From Roseomonas sp. GC11 (GTDB lineage Bacteria > Pseudomonadota > Alphaproteobacteria > Acetobacterales > Acetobacteraceae): DNA of 64,000 nt. Below the pieces are notes generated by a model. It was not told where the DNA came from and made no database searches. It worked only from the letters and a program-made list of their open reading frames with translations. How positions within the stretch are numbered: the first letter of the stretch is position 1; each line of letters starts with the position of its first letter. Shown in pieces: positions 41,831-50,083 of the stretch. The translations under genes and the position numbers were made by a program. Location of the stretch: the NCBI RefSeq assembly GCF_024437745.1, contig NZ_JANFNY010000023.1:1-64000 (forward strand), written 5' to 3'.

Positions 41831-43141
41831 TTACTTCCCGAGGATCTGCGCCAGCGCGGCCTCGAGGGAGACCTCCTGCCGCTCGCCGGTGGCGCGGCGC
41901 TTCAGCTCGATGATGCCCTTGGCGGCGCCGCGCGGGCCGATGATGGCCTGCCACGGATAGCCGGCGAGGTCGGCATCGGCGAACTTCACGCCCGCGCGCT
42001 CGCCGCGGTCGTCATAGACGGCCTCGGTGCCGAGGGCGGCGTAGAGCGTCTCGCACAGCGCATCCGCCGCCGCGTCGCCCGGCTTGAGGTTGAGGATGGC
42101 GCAGCGGAAGGGGGCCACGGCGTCCGGCCACTTGATGCCGGCCTCGTCGTGGTTGGCCTCGATCAGCGCGCCGAGCAGGCGGGAGACGCCGATGCCGTAG
42201 CTGCCCATCTGCGGGACCAGCGGGTTGCCATCCGGCCCGGCGACGGTGAGGCCCATCGACTTCGAATACTTCTCACCGAAGTAGAAGATGTGGCCCACCT
42301 CGATGCCGCGGGCGGAGACCTGGTTTTCCGCGCCGATGGCGTTCCAGGCGGCCTCGTCGTGCATCTCGTCGGTGGCGGCGTAGCGGCTGGTCCAGAAATT
42401 CACGGTTGGGTCCAGGTCGCCCTCATAATCGGGCTTCTGGGCCAGCACGTCGAAATCCAGCAGGTCCTTGTGGAGGTAGACCTGGCTCTCGCCCGTCTCC
42501 GCCAGGATGATGAATTCATGGGAGAGGTCGCCGCCGATGGGGCCGGTATCGGCGCGCATCGGGATGGCCTTCAGCCCCATCCGCGCGAAGGTGCGCAGAT
42601 AGGCCACGAACATCTTCTTGTAGGAGAGGCGGGCGGCCTCGGCGTCCAGGTCGAAGGAGTAGGCATCCTTCATCAGGAATTCGCGGCCGCGCATCACGCC
42701 GAAGCGGGGGCGGATCTCGTCGCGGAACTTCCACTGGATGTGGTAGAGGTTGCGCGGCAGGTCGCGGTAGGAGCGGGCATAGGACTTGAAGATGTCGGTG
42801 ACCATTTCCTCGTTGGTCGGGCCGAAGAGCATCTCCCGGTCATGCCGGTCGGTGATGCGGAGCATCTCCTTGCCGTAGTCGTCGTAGCGGCCGGACTGGC
42901 GCCAGAGCTCGGCGCTCTGGATGGTCGGCATGAGGATTTCCTGGGCGCCTGCGGCGTCCTGCTCCTCGCGCACGATCTGGCTCACCTTCTGCAGCACGCG
43001 CAGGCCGAGCGGCAGCCAGGCATAGATGCCCGCCGAGGTCTGGCGGATCATGCCGGCGCGCAGCATCAGCTTGTGCGAGGCGATCGAGGCCTCTGCGGGA
43101 ACTTCTTTGAGGGTCGGCAGGAAGGCGCGGGAGAGGCGCAA
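41831..43141 (-). CDS. proS: Prolyl-tRNA synthetase, short alphaproteobacterial form
   Basis: This 436-residue class II synthetase charges tRNA-Pro. Motif 1 lies in [29 protein letters not shown], motif 2 in [26 protein letters not shown], and motif 3 with [13 protein letters not shown]. The ~180-residue editing (INS) domain present in E. coli ProRS is absent, as is usual for this lineage, so misacylated Ala-tRNA-Pro would need a trans-editing protein. It heads the minus-strand proS-lolC-lolD unit. Confidence 0.96.
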   Translation of the reverse strand: MRLSRAFLPTLKEVPAEASIASHKLMLRAGMIRQTSAGIYAWLPLGLRVLQKVSQIVREEQDAAGAQEILMPTIQSAELWRQSGRYDDYGKEMLRITDRHDREMLFGPTNEEMVTDIFKSYARSYRDLPRNLYHIQWKFRDEIRPRFGVMRGREFLMKDAYSFDLDAEAARLSYKKMFVAYLRTFARMGLKAIPMRADTGPIGGDLSHEFIILAETGESQVYLHKDLLDFDVLAQKPDYEGDLDPTVNFWTSRYAATDEMHDEAAWNAIGAENQVSARGIEVGHIFYFGEKYSKSMGLTVAGPDGNPLVPQMGSYGIGVSRLLGALIEANHDEAGIKWPDAVAPFRCAILNLKPGDAAADALCETLYAALGTEAVYDDRGERAGVKFADADLAGYPWQAIIGPRGAAKGIIELKRRATGERQEVSLEAALAQILGK

Positions 43142-43390
43142 GGGATCAGCTCCGGTCGGCTAGGACGGGCGGAAGGTAGAGGCGCGCGGCCCGTTATGCC
43201 AGGGGGAGAGCCGTGGGGAGAGGAGCAGGGAGAGGAGCAGGGAGAGCCTGGGGGGGGGGAGTGAGCCGATGGGTCTTACCGTGATGTGGCGTCGTGAAAA
43301 TGCGCCGCATTGTGTGAATTGAAAAACCATAAATATTAATATAAATATTACCAGAAATGAAAATAATTAATTTAAAATACAAATTTATCT

Positions 43391-43433
43391 GAAAGAAGTT
43401 TTTGCTTCTTTTTTTCAAAAAGAAGAAAATTTC
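43391..43433. repeat. AT-rich hairpin repeat, copy R4
   Basis: A variant of the same element: GAAGTTTTTG followed by an inverted repeat CTTCTTTTT/AAAAAGAAG (43405-43425). Unlike R1-R3 it lies between divergent genes and so ends no certain transcript. Confidence 0.6.
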
Positions 43434-43601
43434 TTAATTTTTCTTCTGGCCGATCGGCGATGGCCCCTCGCTCATGATCCCGCCGGGCGTCGCTGACGCG
43501 GAGGGGGTGGTTCTGCCGCGGCTGGCGGCGATCAGGGCCTCGGCATCGCTGGCCCGGAGCGCCGGGCGGGGGTGGCGTGGCCTCGGTGGGGCAGCCATTC
43601 C

Positions 43602-43630
43602 TTGCCAGCCGGGGCCTTGCCCTCTATACC
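43602..43630 (+). promoter_or_regulatory. Promoter of rpsB
   Basis: -35 TTGCCA (43602-43607, five of six consensus) and -10 TATACC (43625-43630) are separated by exactly 17 bp. A start near 43637 would leave an ~145-nt untranslated leader with GC-rich inverted repeats (GGCGCGCCGGCGCGGG and CCTGCGCCGGC), suitable for S2 autoregulation, which is inferred only. Confidence 0.6.
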
Positions 43631-43783
43631 CCGGCGCGCCGGCGCGGGACGTCCCCTGCGCCGGCAAATCCGCACGCGGTGCGCCCTTCCATCCTGTCCT
43701 GGGATGCCTGGGTCCGGTCCCCCGAGAGGGGGGTAAGCGCCGCGGAGGCTCAACCGGACGTGTTTTGAAGGAAGGCGCTTCCC

Positions 43784-44587
43784 ATGGCGATGCCCGAAGT
43801 TTCCCTGCGTCAGCTGCTCGAGGCCGGTGTCCATTTTGGCCACCACACCCGCCGCTGGAACCCGCGCATGGCGCCGTTCATCTTCGGTGTGCGCAACCAG
43901 GTCCACATCCTGGACCTGCAGCAGACCGTGCCGATGATGGACCGCGCGCTGCGCGCCATCCGTGACGTCGTGGCCGGCGGTGGCCGCGTGCTGTTCGTCG
44001 GCACCAAGAAGTCCGCCGCCGAGTATGTGGCCGAGGCGGCCACCCGCTGCGGCCAGTATTATGTGAACCACCGTTGGCTCGGCGGCATGCTGACCAACTG
44101 GAAGACCATCACCGGCTCCATCAAGCGCCTGAAGCAGATGGACGAGCAGCTGGCCGGCAACACCCAGGGCCTCACCAAGAAGGAAGTCCTGATGCTGACG
44201 CGCGAGCGCGAGAAGCTCGACCGCGCGCTGGGCGGCATCCGGGAGATGGGCGGCCTGCCGGACATCATCTTCGTCATCGACGTGGTGAAGGAGAAGCTGG
44301 CGATCGAGGAAGCCAACAAGCTGGGCATCCCGGTGGTCGCCGTGGTCGACTCCAACGCCGACCCCGAGGGCGTGGCTTTCCCGATCCCGGGCAATGACGA
44401 CGCCATCCGCGCCATCAACCTGTACTGCGACATGGTCGCCGCCGCCGTGTTCGATGGCATCAGCGCCGAGCTGCAGGCCTCCGGCGTGGATCTGGGCGCG
44501 GTCGAGGAGCTGCCGGCTGAAGAGCTGGCCGCTGTCGAGGAAGCCGAGGGCGCGGCCGAGGCCGGCGAAGCCCAGGCCCAGGCCTAA
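43784..44587 (+). CDS. rpsB: 30S ribosomal protein S2
   Basis: This 267-residue protein has the S2 signatures [31 protein letters not shown] and [16 protein letters not shown], plus [33 protein letters not shown]. The C-terminal ~25 residues are Ala/Glu-rich ([23 protein letters not shown]), a lineage extension. It is followed after 27 bp by tsf, the universal rpsB-tsf pair. Confidence 0.98.
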   Translation: MAMPEVSLRQLLEAGVHFGHHTRRWNPRMAPFIFGVRNQVHILDLQQTVPMMDRALRAIRDVVAGGGRVLFVGTKKSAAEYVAEAATRCGQYYVNHRWLGGMLTNWKTITGSIKRLKQMDEQLAGNTQGLTKKEVLMLTREREKLDRALGGIREMGGLPDIIFVIDVVKEKLAIEEANKLGIPVVAVVDSNADPEGVAFPIPGNDDAIRAINLYCDMVAAAVFDGISAELQASGVDLGAVEELPAEELAAVEEAEGAAEAGEAQAQA

Positions 44588-44614
44588 TCCAGACTGCCAG
44601 ACAGGAGCATTCCC

Positions 44615-45526
44615 ATGGCTGAGATCACCGCCGCGATGGTGCGCGACCTGCGCGAGAAGACCGGCGCGGGCATGATGGACTGCAAGAAGGCCCTGGTGGA
44701 GAACAATGGCGACGCCGAGGCGGCGATCGACTGGCTGCGCAAGAAGGGCCTCGCCGCCGCGGCGAAGAAGTCCGGCCGCGTCGCCGCCGAGGGCCTGGTC
44801 GGCACCGCCACCGGCCCGCAGGTGGGCGCGATGGTCGAGGTGAATGCCGAGACCGACTTCGTGGCCCGCAACGAGCTGTTCCAGAACTTCGTCGCCGAGG
44901 TGGCCGGCCTGGTCCTCTCCGTCGGCGAGGATGTGGAGAAGCTGAAGGCCGCGACCTATCCGGGCACCACCCACTCGGTGCAGGACGAGCTGACGCGCCT
45001 GATCGCCACGATCGGCGAGAACATGTCGATCCGCCGCGCCAGGCGCTTCACCGTGCCGTCCGGCTCGGTGGCCTCCTATGTCCACTCGGCGGTCAAGCCG
45101 GGCCTGGGCAAGATCGGCGTGCTGGTCGCGCTCGAGGCGCCCTCGGAGATCGAGGCGCTGGAGTCGCTCGGCCGCCAGATCGGCATGCATGTCGCCGCCA
45201 CCCGCCCCGAGGCGCTGGACATCTCGGCCGTTGACCCCTCCGCCCTGGAGCGGGAGAAGGCCGTGCTGAGCGAGCAGGCCGCGGCTTCCGGCAAGCCGGC
45301 CGCGATCATCGAGAAGATGGTCGAGGGCCGCGTCCGCAAGTACTACGAGGAAGTGGTGCTGCTGGAGCAGGTGTGGGTGCATGACGGCGAGAGCCGCGTG
45401 AAGGCCGTCGTGCAGAAGGCCGGCGCCAAGCTGACGGGCTTCGCCCGCTTCCAGCTGGGCGAGGGCATCGAGAAGCAGACGAGCGACTTCGCCGCCGAGG
45501 TTGCCGCCGCCGCCGGCACGGTCTGA
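44615..45526 (+). CDS. tsf: Elongation factor Ts
   Basis: This 303-residue guanine-nucleotide exchange factor for EF-Tu has the N-terminal UBA-like domain with signature [22 protein letters not shown] and the second signature AEGLVG...[13 protein letters not shown]. Length fits (~300). It is in an operon with rpsB. A GC hairpin (45550-45578) follows. Confidence 0.98.
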   Translation: MAEITAAMVRDLREKTGAGMMDCKKALVENNGDAEAAIDWLRKKGLAAAAKKSGRVAAEGLVGTATGPQVGAMVEVNAETDFVARNELFQNFVAEVAGLVLSVGEDVEKLKAATYPGTTHSVQDELTRLIATIGENMSIRRARRFTVPSGSVASYVHSAVKPGLGKIGVLVALEAPSEIEALESLGRQIGMHVAATRPEALDISAVDPSALEREKAVLSEQAAASGKPAAIIEKMVEGRVRKYYEEVVLLEQVWVHDGESRVKAVVQKAGAKLTGFARFQLGEGIEKQTSDFAAEVAAAAGTV

Positions 45527-45549
45527 GACCGCGCTGAAAGACCCGATCG

Positions 45550-45580
45550 GGGGTGCCGGCCCAGGGCCGGCGCCCCCTTT
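45550..45580 (+). terminator. Terminator after tsf
   Basis: GGGGGTGCCGGCCC pairs with GGCCGGCGCCCCC, followed by TTT, 24 bp after the tsf stop. The T run is short, so efficiency is uncertain. Confidence 0.6.
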
Positions 45581-45581
45581 C

Positions 45582-45645
45582 GCCTGACCGGGTTGCCTGG
45601 CTGGATCGCCTGACTGGGTTGCCTGACTGGGTTGCCTCATCGGGC
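45582..45645. repeat. 13-bp tandem repeat between tsf and pyrH
   Basis: Four to five units of GCCTGACTGGGTT (45582, 45595, 45608, 45621 and a partial at 45634) follow one another; units 3 and 4 are identical and the others differ at two to four bases. It lies in the 313-bp tsf-pyrH gap, the rest of which (45646-45839) shows only C-rich sequence with no gene or convincing promoter. Confidence 0.75.
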
Positions 45646-45839
45646 GCCGCCGCATCCACCCCTGGCCGGGGCGGGAGGCGTGCCGCCCGCGCGGGGGCTC
45701 CGGGCCTGTCATGTCCTCCCTGGCCATGCCTGCCTTGGCCCGTGCCTGCCCTTGCCCCGCACCGGGGGGCTGCCTATCGTGCCGCGCCCCGTCCCCTTGT
45801 TTTTGCGCCCCCACGCCTCTTGCCGCCGGAACCGCCATC

Positions 45840-46559
45840 ATGCCCGCCCCCATCTATAAGCGCGTCCTGCTCAAGCTCTCGGGCGAGGCTCTGATGGGCA
45901 GCCGGGAATATGGCCTGGACAACGCCACGGTCCGCGCCATCGCGCAGGACATCAAGGGCGTGGTGGAGCTGGGTGTCGAGGTCTGCGTCGTGGTGGGCGG
46001 TGGCAACATCTTCCGCGGCGTCGCCGGCGCCTCCTCCGGCATGGAGCGGGCGCAGGCGGACAGCATGGGCATGCTCGCCACGGTGATGAACGCCCTGGCC
46101 ATGCAGAGCGCGCTGGAGCGGCTGAACGTGCCGACGCGCGTGCAGTCCGCCATTCCGATGAGCAGCGTCTGCGAGCCCTTCATCCGCCGCCGCGCCGAGC
46201 GGCATATGGAGAAGGGGCGGGTGGTGATCTTCGCCGCCGGCTCGGGCAACCCCTTCTTCACCACCGATACCGCCGCCGCGCTGCGCGCCGCCGAGATGCG
46301 CTGCGACGCCCTGTTCAAGGGCACGCAGGTGGATGGCGTCTATTCCGCCGACCCGCGCAAGAACCCGCAGGCCGAGCGTTACGTGACCCTGACCTATCTC
46401 GACATGCTGGCGCGCGATCTGGCGGTGATGGATGCCGCCGCGATCAGCCTGGCGCGCGAGAACAAGCTGCCGATCATCGTCTTCAACATCCATGAGCCGG
46501 GCGCCTTCACCGCCGTGATGCAGGGCGAGGGCCGCTTCACCACGGTCGTGGACCAGTAA
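45840..46559 (+). CDS. pyrH: UMP kinase
   Basis: This 239-residue amino-acid-kinase-family enzyme phosphorylates UMP to UDP. It shows [25 protein letters not shown], the [20 protein letters not shown] helix and [21 protein letters not shown] 45840 yields the standard [12 protein letters not shown] start; open frame upstream is Cys/Pro-rich and not coding. frr follows after 16 bp. Confidence 0.97.
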   Translation: MPAPIYKRVLLKLSGEALMGSREYGLDNATVRAIAQDIKGVVELGVEVCVVVGGGNIFRGVAGASSGMERAQADSMGMLATVMNALAMQSALERLNVPTRVQSAIPMSSVCEPFIRRRAERHMEKGRVVIFAAGSGNPFFTTDTAAALRAAEMRCDALFKGTQVDGVYSADPRKNPQAERYVTLTYLDMLARDLAVMDAAAISLARENKLPIIVFNIHEPGAFTAVMQGEGRFTTVVDQ

Positions 46560-46575
46560 GAAGGAGGGCCGCGCC

Positions 46576-47148
46576 ATGGCCGCACCTGCCGATCTGAAGT
46601 CGCTCAAGCAGGACCTCACCCGCCGGATGGACGGCGCGCTGGAGGTGCTGAAGAAGGAATTCTCCGGCCTGCGCACCGGCCGGGCCTCGCCCGCGCTGCT
46701 GGAGCCGATCCGCGTCGAGGTCTATGGCGCGAACCAGCCGCTGAGCCAGGTGGCCAATATCTCCGTGGGCGGCCCCGGCCTGCTCTCCGTGCAGGTGTGG
46801 GACCGCTCGGCCGCCAAGGCGGTGGAGATCGCCATCCGTGACTCCGGCCTCGGGCTGAACCCGCAGGCCGAGGGGCAGGTGATCCGCGTGCCGCTGCCGC
46901 CGCTGACGCAGGAGCGCCGCAACGAGCTGGCCAAGCAGGCGCACAAATATGCCGAGGCCGCCAAGGTGGCCGCCCGTGGCGTGCGCCGTGACGGCATGGA
47001 GCAGATCAAGGCCTGGGAAAAGAAGTCCGAGATCGGCAAGGACGACGCGGCCAAGTGGTCCGACGAGGTGCAGAAGCTGACCGACCAGATCATCAAGAAG
47101 GTCGACGAGCTGCTGGCCGAGAAGGAAAAGGACATCAAGGCGGTCTGA
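46576..47148 (+). CDS. frr: Ribosome recycling factor
   Basis: This 190-residue protein frees ribosomes after termination together with EF-G. It has LRTGRASPALLEPIRVEVYG, the PLSQVANISV segment, IRVPLPPLTQERRNELAKQAHKYAE and the C-terminal long helix DDAAKWSDEVQKLTDQIIKKVDELLAEKEKDI. Start codon ATG 46576 is preceded by AAGGAGG at the stop of pyrH. Confidence 0.98.
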   Translation: MAAPADLKSLKQDLTRRMDGALEVLKKEFSGLRTGRASPALLEPIRVEVYGANQPLSQVANISVGGPGLLSVQVWDRSAAKAVEIAIRDSGLGLNPQAEGQVIRVPLPPLTQERRNELAKQAHKYAEAAKVAARGVRRDGMEQIKAWEKKSEIGKDDAAKWSDEVQKLTDQIIKKVDELLAEKEKDIKAV

Positions 47149-47156
47149 GCCGGAGC

Positions 47157-47930
47157 ATGAGCGCGGCGCCCCTCAATCATCCGCAGGCCGGCGCCGCCCT
47201 GGCGATGCCCGCCCCCGCCGGGCCGCAGGCCGGCCCGGTGCATGTCGGCCTCATCATGGACGGCAACCGCCGCTGGGCGAAGGCGCGCGGCCTGCCGCGC
47301 GCCCTCGGCCACAAGGCGGGGGTGGAGGCGGTGCGCCGCACCGTCCAGGCCGCCGCCGATTCCGGCATTGGCTGGCTGACCCTCTTCGCCTTTTCCTCCG
47401 AGAACTGGCAACGCTCGGCCGATGAGGTGCGCGACCTCACCGGCCTGCTGCGCCTCTACCTCCGGCTGGAGGTGGCGACGCTGGCGAAGAATGGCGTGCG
47501 GCTGCGCGTCATCGGCGAGCGGGAGCGCTTCGGCCCCGAGACCATGGCCGCCATCGAGGAGGCCGAGGCCGCCACGGCCCACAACACCCGGCTGAACCTG
47601 ACGGTCGCGCTCTCCTATGGCGCGCGGGCGGAGATCGCCGCCGCGGCGCGCGCCCTGGCGGCCGAGGTCGCCGCCGGCCGGCTGGCGCCGGAGGCGGTGG
47701 ACGAGGCCGCCCTGGCCGCCCGCCTGACCACCGCCGGCATGCCGGACCCGGACCTGATCATCCGCACCTCGGGGGAGCAGCGCCTGTCCAACTTCCTGCT
47801 GTGGCAGGCGGCCTATGCCGAGTTCGTCTTCCTGGACGTGCTGTGGCCCGATTTCGAGGCGGAGCATCTGGCGCAGGCCGTGGCCGAGTTCCGCCGCCGC
47901 CATCGCCGCTTCGGCTCCGGCGCGGGCTGA
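47157..47930 (+). CDS. uppS: Isoprenyl (undecaprenyl) diphosphate synthase
   Basis: This 257-residue cis-prenyltransferase makes the C55 carrier for peptidoglycan and polysaccharides. The active-site motif is VGLIMDGNRRWAKARGLPRALGHKAG with D35; the C-terminal signature is DPDLIIRTSGEQRLSNFLLWQAAYAEFVF. A ~28-residue Ala/Pro-rich N-terminal extension precedes the motif. It starts 8 bp after frr. Confidence 0.97.
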   Translation: MSAAPLNHPQAGAALAMPAPAGPQAGPVHVGLIMDGNRRWAKARGLPRALGHKAGVEAVRRTVQAAADSGIGWLTLFAFSSENWQRSADEVRDLTGLLRLYLRLEVATLAKNGVRLRVIGERERFGPETMAAIEEAEAATAHNTRLNLTVALSYGARAEIAAAARALAAEVAAGRLAPEAVDEAALAARLTTAGMPDPDLIIRTSGEQRLSNFLLWQAAYAEFVFLDVLWPDFEAEHLAQAVAEFRRRHRRFGSGAG

Positions 47931-47933
47931 ACC

Positions 47934-48785
47934 ATGGCCCAGGCTGATTCCGCCAGGCGCTGGCGTGACCTGAAGAAGCGCGCCCTTTCCGCCGCCGTGC
48001 TGGGGCCGGGCGCCCTGCTGTGCATCTGGCTCGGCGCCTTTCCCTGGACGGCGCTGATGACGCTGGCCATCGCCCTGCTCTCCTGGGAGTGGGTGCGGCT
48101 CTGCGGGCTGCGCAGCCGGGCCTGGCCGGGCATGGCGGTGCCGGCCTCGGTGGGGCTGGCCTGCGCCTGTTCCGTCTTCTCGCTGCCGGTGCCGGGGCTG
48201 GCGGTGCTGGGGCTGGGCTTCCTCGCCACCTGGCTGGCCGCGCCGCGCCTCTTCCGGGGCGAGGGGCCGCCGCCCCCCGCCGGCTGGCTGGCGCTCGGCG
48301 TGCTCTATATCGGCCTTGCCGGCATCGCGCTGATCGAGCTGCGGCATGACAATGAGGCGGGGCGCAACAACGTCCTCTTCCTCATCTCCGTGGTCTGGGC
48401 CAGCGATATCGGCGCCTATATGGTGGGCCGGCTGCTGGGCGGGCCGAAGCTGGCGCCCGCCATCTCCCCGGGCAAGACCTGGTCCGGCGCGGCGGGGGGG
48501 CTGCTCTCCACCATGCTGGTGGGCTGGCTGGTGGCCGATTTCCTGGTGCCCGGCAACCCGCCGGCGCTGAAGGTGCTGCTGGTGGCGGCGCTGCTCGGCA
48601 TCGCCACGCAGCTCGGCGACCTGCTGGAGAGCGGGGCGAAGCGCCGCTTCGGCGTCAAGGATTCTTCTCAGTTGATCCCCGGCCATGGCGGGGTGCTGGA
48701 CCGGCTGGACGGGCTGCTGGCCGCCGCCCCGGTGGCGGCGCTGCTGGCCTTCGCCGTGGGCTACGGGGTGCCGCTGTGGCGGTGA
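47934..48785 (+). CDS. cdsA: Phosphatidate cytidylyltransferase
   Basis: This 283-residue membrane enzyme makes CDP-diacylglycerol, precursor of all phospholipids. It has about seven helices and the family C-terminal signature GDLLESGAKRRFGVKDSSQLIPGHGGVLDRLDGLL. An ASDIGAYMVGRLLGGPKLAPAISPGKTWSG loop provides conserved metal-binding Asp. It starts 3 bp after uppS and overlaps dxr by 10 bp. Confidence 0.97.
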   Translation: MAQADSARRWRDLKKRALSAAVLGPGALLCIWLGAFPWTALMTLAIALLSWEWVRLCGLRSRAWPGMAVPASVGLACACSVFSLPVPGLAVLGLGFLATWLAAPRLFRGEGPPPPAGWLALGVLYIGLAGIALIELRHDNEAGRNNVLFLISVVWASDIGAYMVGRLLGGPKLAPAISPGKTWSGAAGGLLSTMLVGWLVADFLVPGNPPALKVLLVAALLGIATQLGDLLESGAKRRFGVKDSSQLIPGHGGVLDRLDGLLAAAPVAALLAFAVGYGVPLWR

Positions 48786-49951
48786 CGGGCCCCCGCCGCG
48801 TCACCCTCCTGGGCAGCACCGGCTCGGTCGGGCGCAGCACCGTGGCGCTGCTCGACGCCGCCGCGCCGGGGGAATTCCTGGTGGAGGCGCTGGTGGCCGG
48901 GCGCGACGCCGCCGGGCTGGCGGAGCAGGCGCTGCGCCTGCGCCCCGCCCTCGCCGTGCTGGCCGAGGAGGCTGCCCTGCCGGAGCTGCGCGCCCGGCTG
49001 GCGGGCAGCGGCATCGCCTGCGCCGCCGGCCGCGCCGCCGTGCTGGAAGCCGCCGCCCGCCCGGCGGACTGGACCATGGCCGCCATTGTCGGCGCCGCCG
49101 GGCTGGGGCCGGTGCTGGCCGCGCTCGGCCATGGCGGCACGCTGGCGCTGGCCAACAAGGAGGCGCTGGTCTGCGCCGGGGATCTGGTGCTGGAGGCGGC
49201 GCGCCGCCACGGCGCCACCCTGCTGCCGGTGGATTCCGAGCACAACGCCATCTTCCAGGTGCTGGAGGCCGCCGACCCGGCGGCGATCGAGCGCATCATC
49301 CTCACCGCCTCGGGTGGGCCCTTCCGCGAGGCCAGCCGCGAGCAGATGGCGCGCGCCACGCCGGAACAGGCGGTGCGCCACCCCGTCTGGTCGATGGGCG
49401 CCAAGATCAGCATCGATTCCGCCACCATGATGAACAAGGGGCTGGAGCTGATCGAGGCGGCGCGCCTTTTCCCGGTGCCGGAGGCGCGGCTCGGCGTGCT
49501 GGTCCACCCGCAATCGGCGGTGCACGGGCTGGTGCAGTATCGCGACGGCTCGCTGCTGGCGCAGATGGGCACGCCGGACATGCGCACCCCCATCGCCCAT
49601 GCCCTGGCCTGGCCGCGCCGCATGGCGGTGGAGCTGCCGCGCCTCGACCTCGCCGCGCTGGGGCGGCTGGACTTCGCCGAGCCGGATCTCGCGCGCTTTC
49701 CGGCACTGCGGCTGGCGCGTGAAGCCTTGCGGGCGGGCAGCGGAGCCCCCACCATTCTGAATGCCGCGAATGAGGTGGCGGTGGGGCTGTTCCTGGAACG
49801 GCGCCTCGGCTTCCTCGACATCGCCGCGGTGGTGGAGGAGAGCCTCACGGCGCTGGGCGCGCCGGTGGTGCCCGACCTCGACGCCGTGCTGGCGCTGGAC
49901 GCGGCGGCCCGCCAGGATGCCCTGGCCCGCGCGGCACGCCGCGCCGCCTGA
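48776..49951 (+). CDS. dxr: 1-deoxy-D-xylulose 5-phosphate reductoisomerase
   Basis: This 391-residue NADPH enzyme of the MEP isoprenoid pathway has the nucleotide motif LLGSTGSVGRSTVALL, the ANKEALVCAG lysine, metal-site residues in PVDSEHNAIFQVLE and the flexible substrate loop GAKISIDSATMMNKGLE. It starts at GTG 48776 inside cdsA. The C-terminus (ARAARRAA) lies in the first unit of a 27-bp repeat that duplicates the stop codon. Confidence 0.97.
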   Translation: MAVTGPRRVTLLGSTGSVGRSTVALLDAAAPGEFLVEALVAGRDAAGLAEQALRLRPALAVLAEEAALPELRARLAGSGIACAAGRAAVLEAAARPADWTMAAIVGAAGLGPVLAALGHGGTLALANKEALVCAGDLVLEAARRHGATLLPVDSEHNAIFQVLEAADPAAIERIILTASGGPFREASREQMARATPEQAVRHPVWSMGAKISIDSATMMNKGLELIEAARLFPVPEARLGVLVHPQSAVHGLVQYRDGSLLAQMGTPDMRTPIAHALAWPRRMAVELPRLDLAALGRLDFAEPDLARFPALRLAREALRAGSGAPTILNAANEVAVGLFLERRLGFLDIAAVVEESLTALGAPVVPDLDAVLALDAAARQDALARAARRAA

Positions 49952-50040
49952 TGGCCTGCGGCACGCCGCGCCGCCTGAGGGTGTGCGGCACGCCGTGCCG
50001 CCTGAGGGGCGCCGCCTGACCTGCGCGGCGCGCCGTGCGA
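49931..50040 (+). repeat. 27-bp tandem repeat spanning the dxr stop codon
   Basis: GCGGCACGCCGCGCCGCCTGA occurs at 49931 and 49958 exactly, and at 49985 with one change, at 27-bp spacing; a decayed fourth unit follows to about 50040. Each unit is an imperfect palindrome and carries a TGA in the same frame (49949, 49976, 50003). It lies between dxr and rseP. Confidence 0.85.
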
Positions 50041-50083
50041 CTGAACCCAGGCCCCGCCGCCGCGCGGGGCAGGAGACGCGACC

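Larger units (their letters stand above)
43142..43783. other. 642-bp divergent intergenic region with G-rich repeats, AT-rich island and rpsB leader
   Basis: From proS to rpsB the region holds, in order: a purine-rich stretch with a 12-bp tandem unit (AGAGGAGCAGGG at 43219-43242) and a run of ten G (43250-43259); a strikingly AT-rich island at about 43315-43440; AT-rich hairpin R4; then GC-rich sequence with the rpsB promoter and leader. A minus-strand ORF (43434-43667, 77 codons) ends next to R4, but its composition and overlap with the rpsB promoter make it doubtful. I see no certain gene. Confidence 0.6.

Noticed and set aside
43474-43965. 163-codon plus-strand frame overlapping the start of rpsB
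   Set aside because: Pro/Ala/Gly/Arg-rich and runs out of frame into rpsB, which has a proper promoter, start and S2 signatures.
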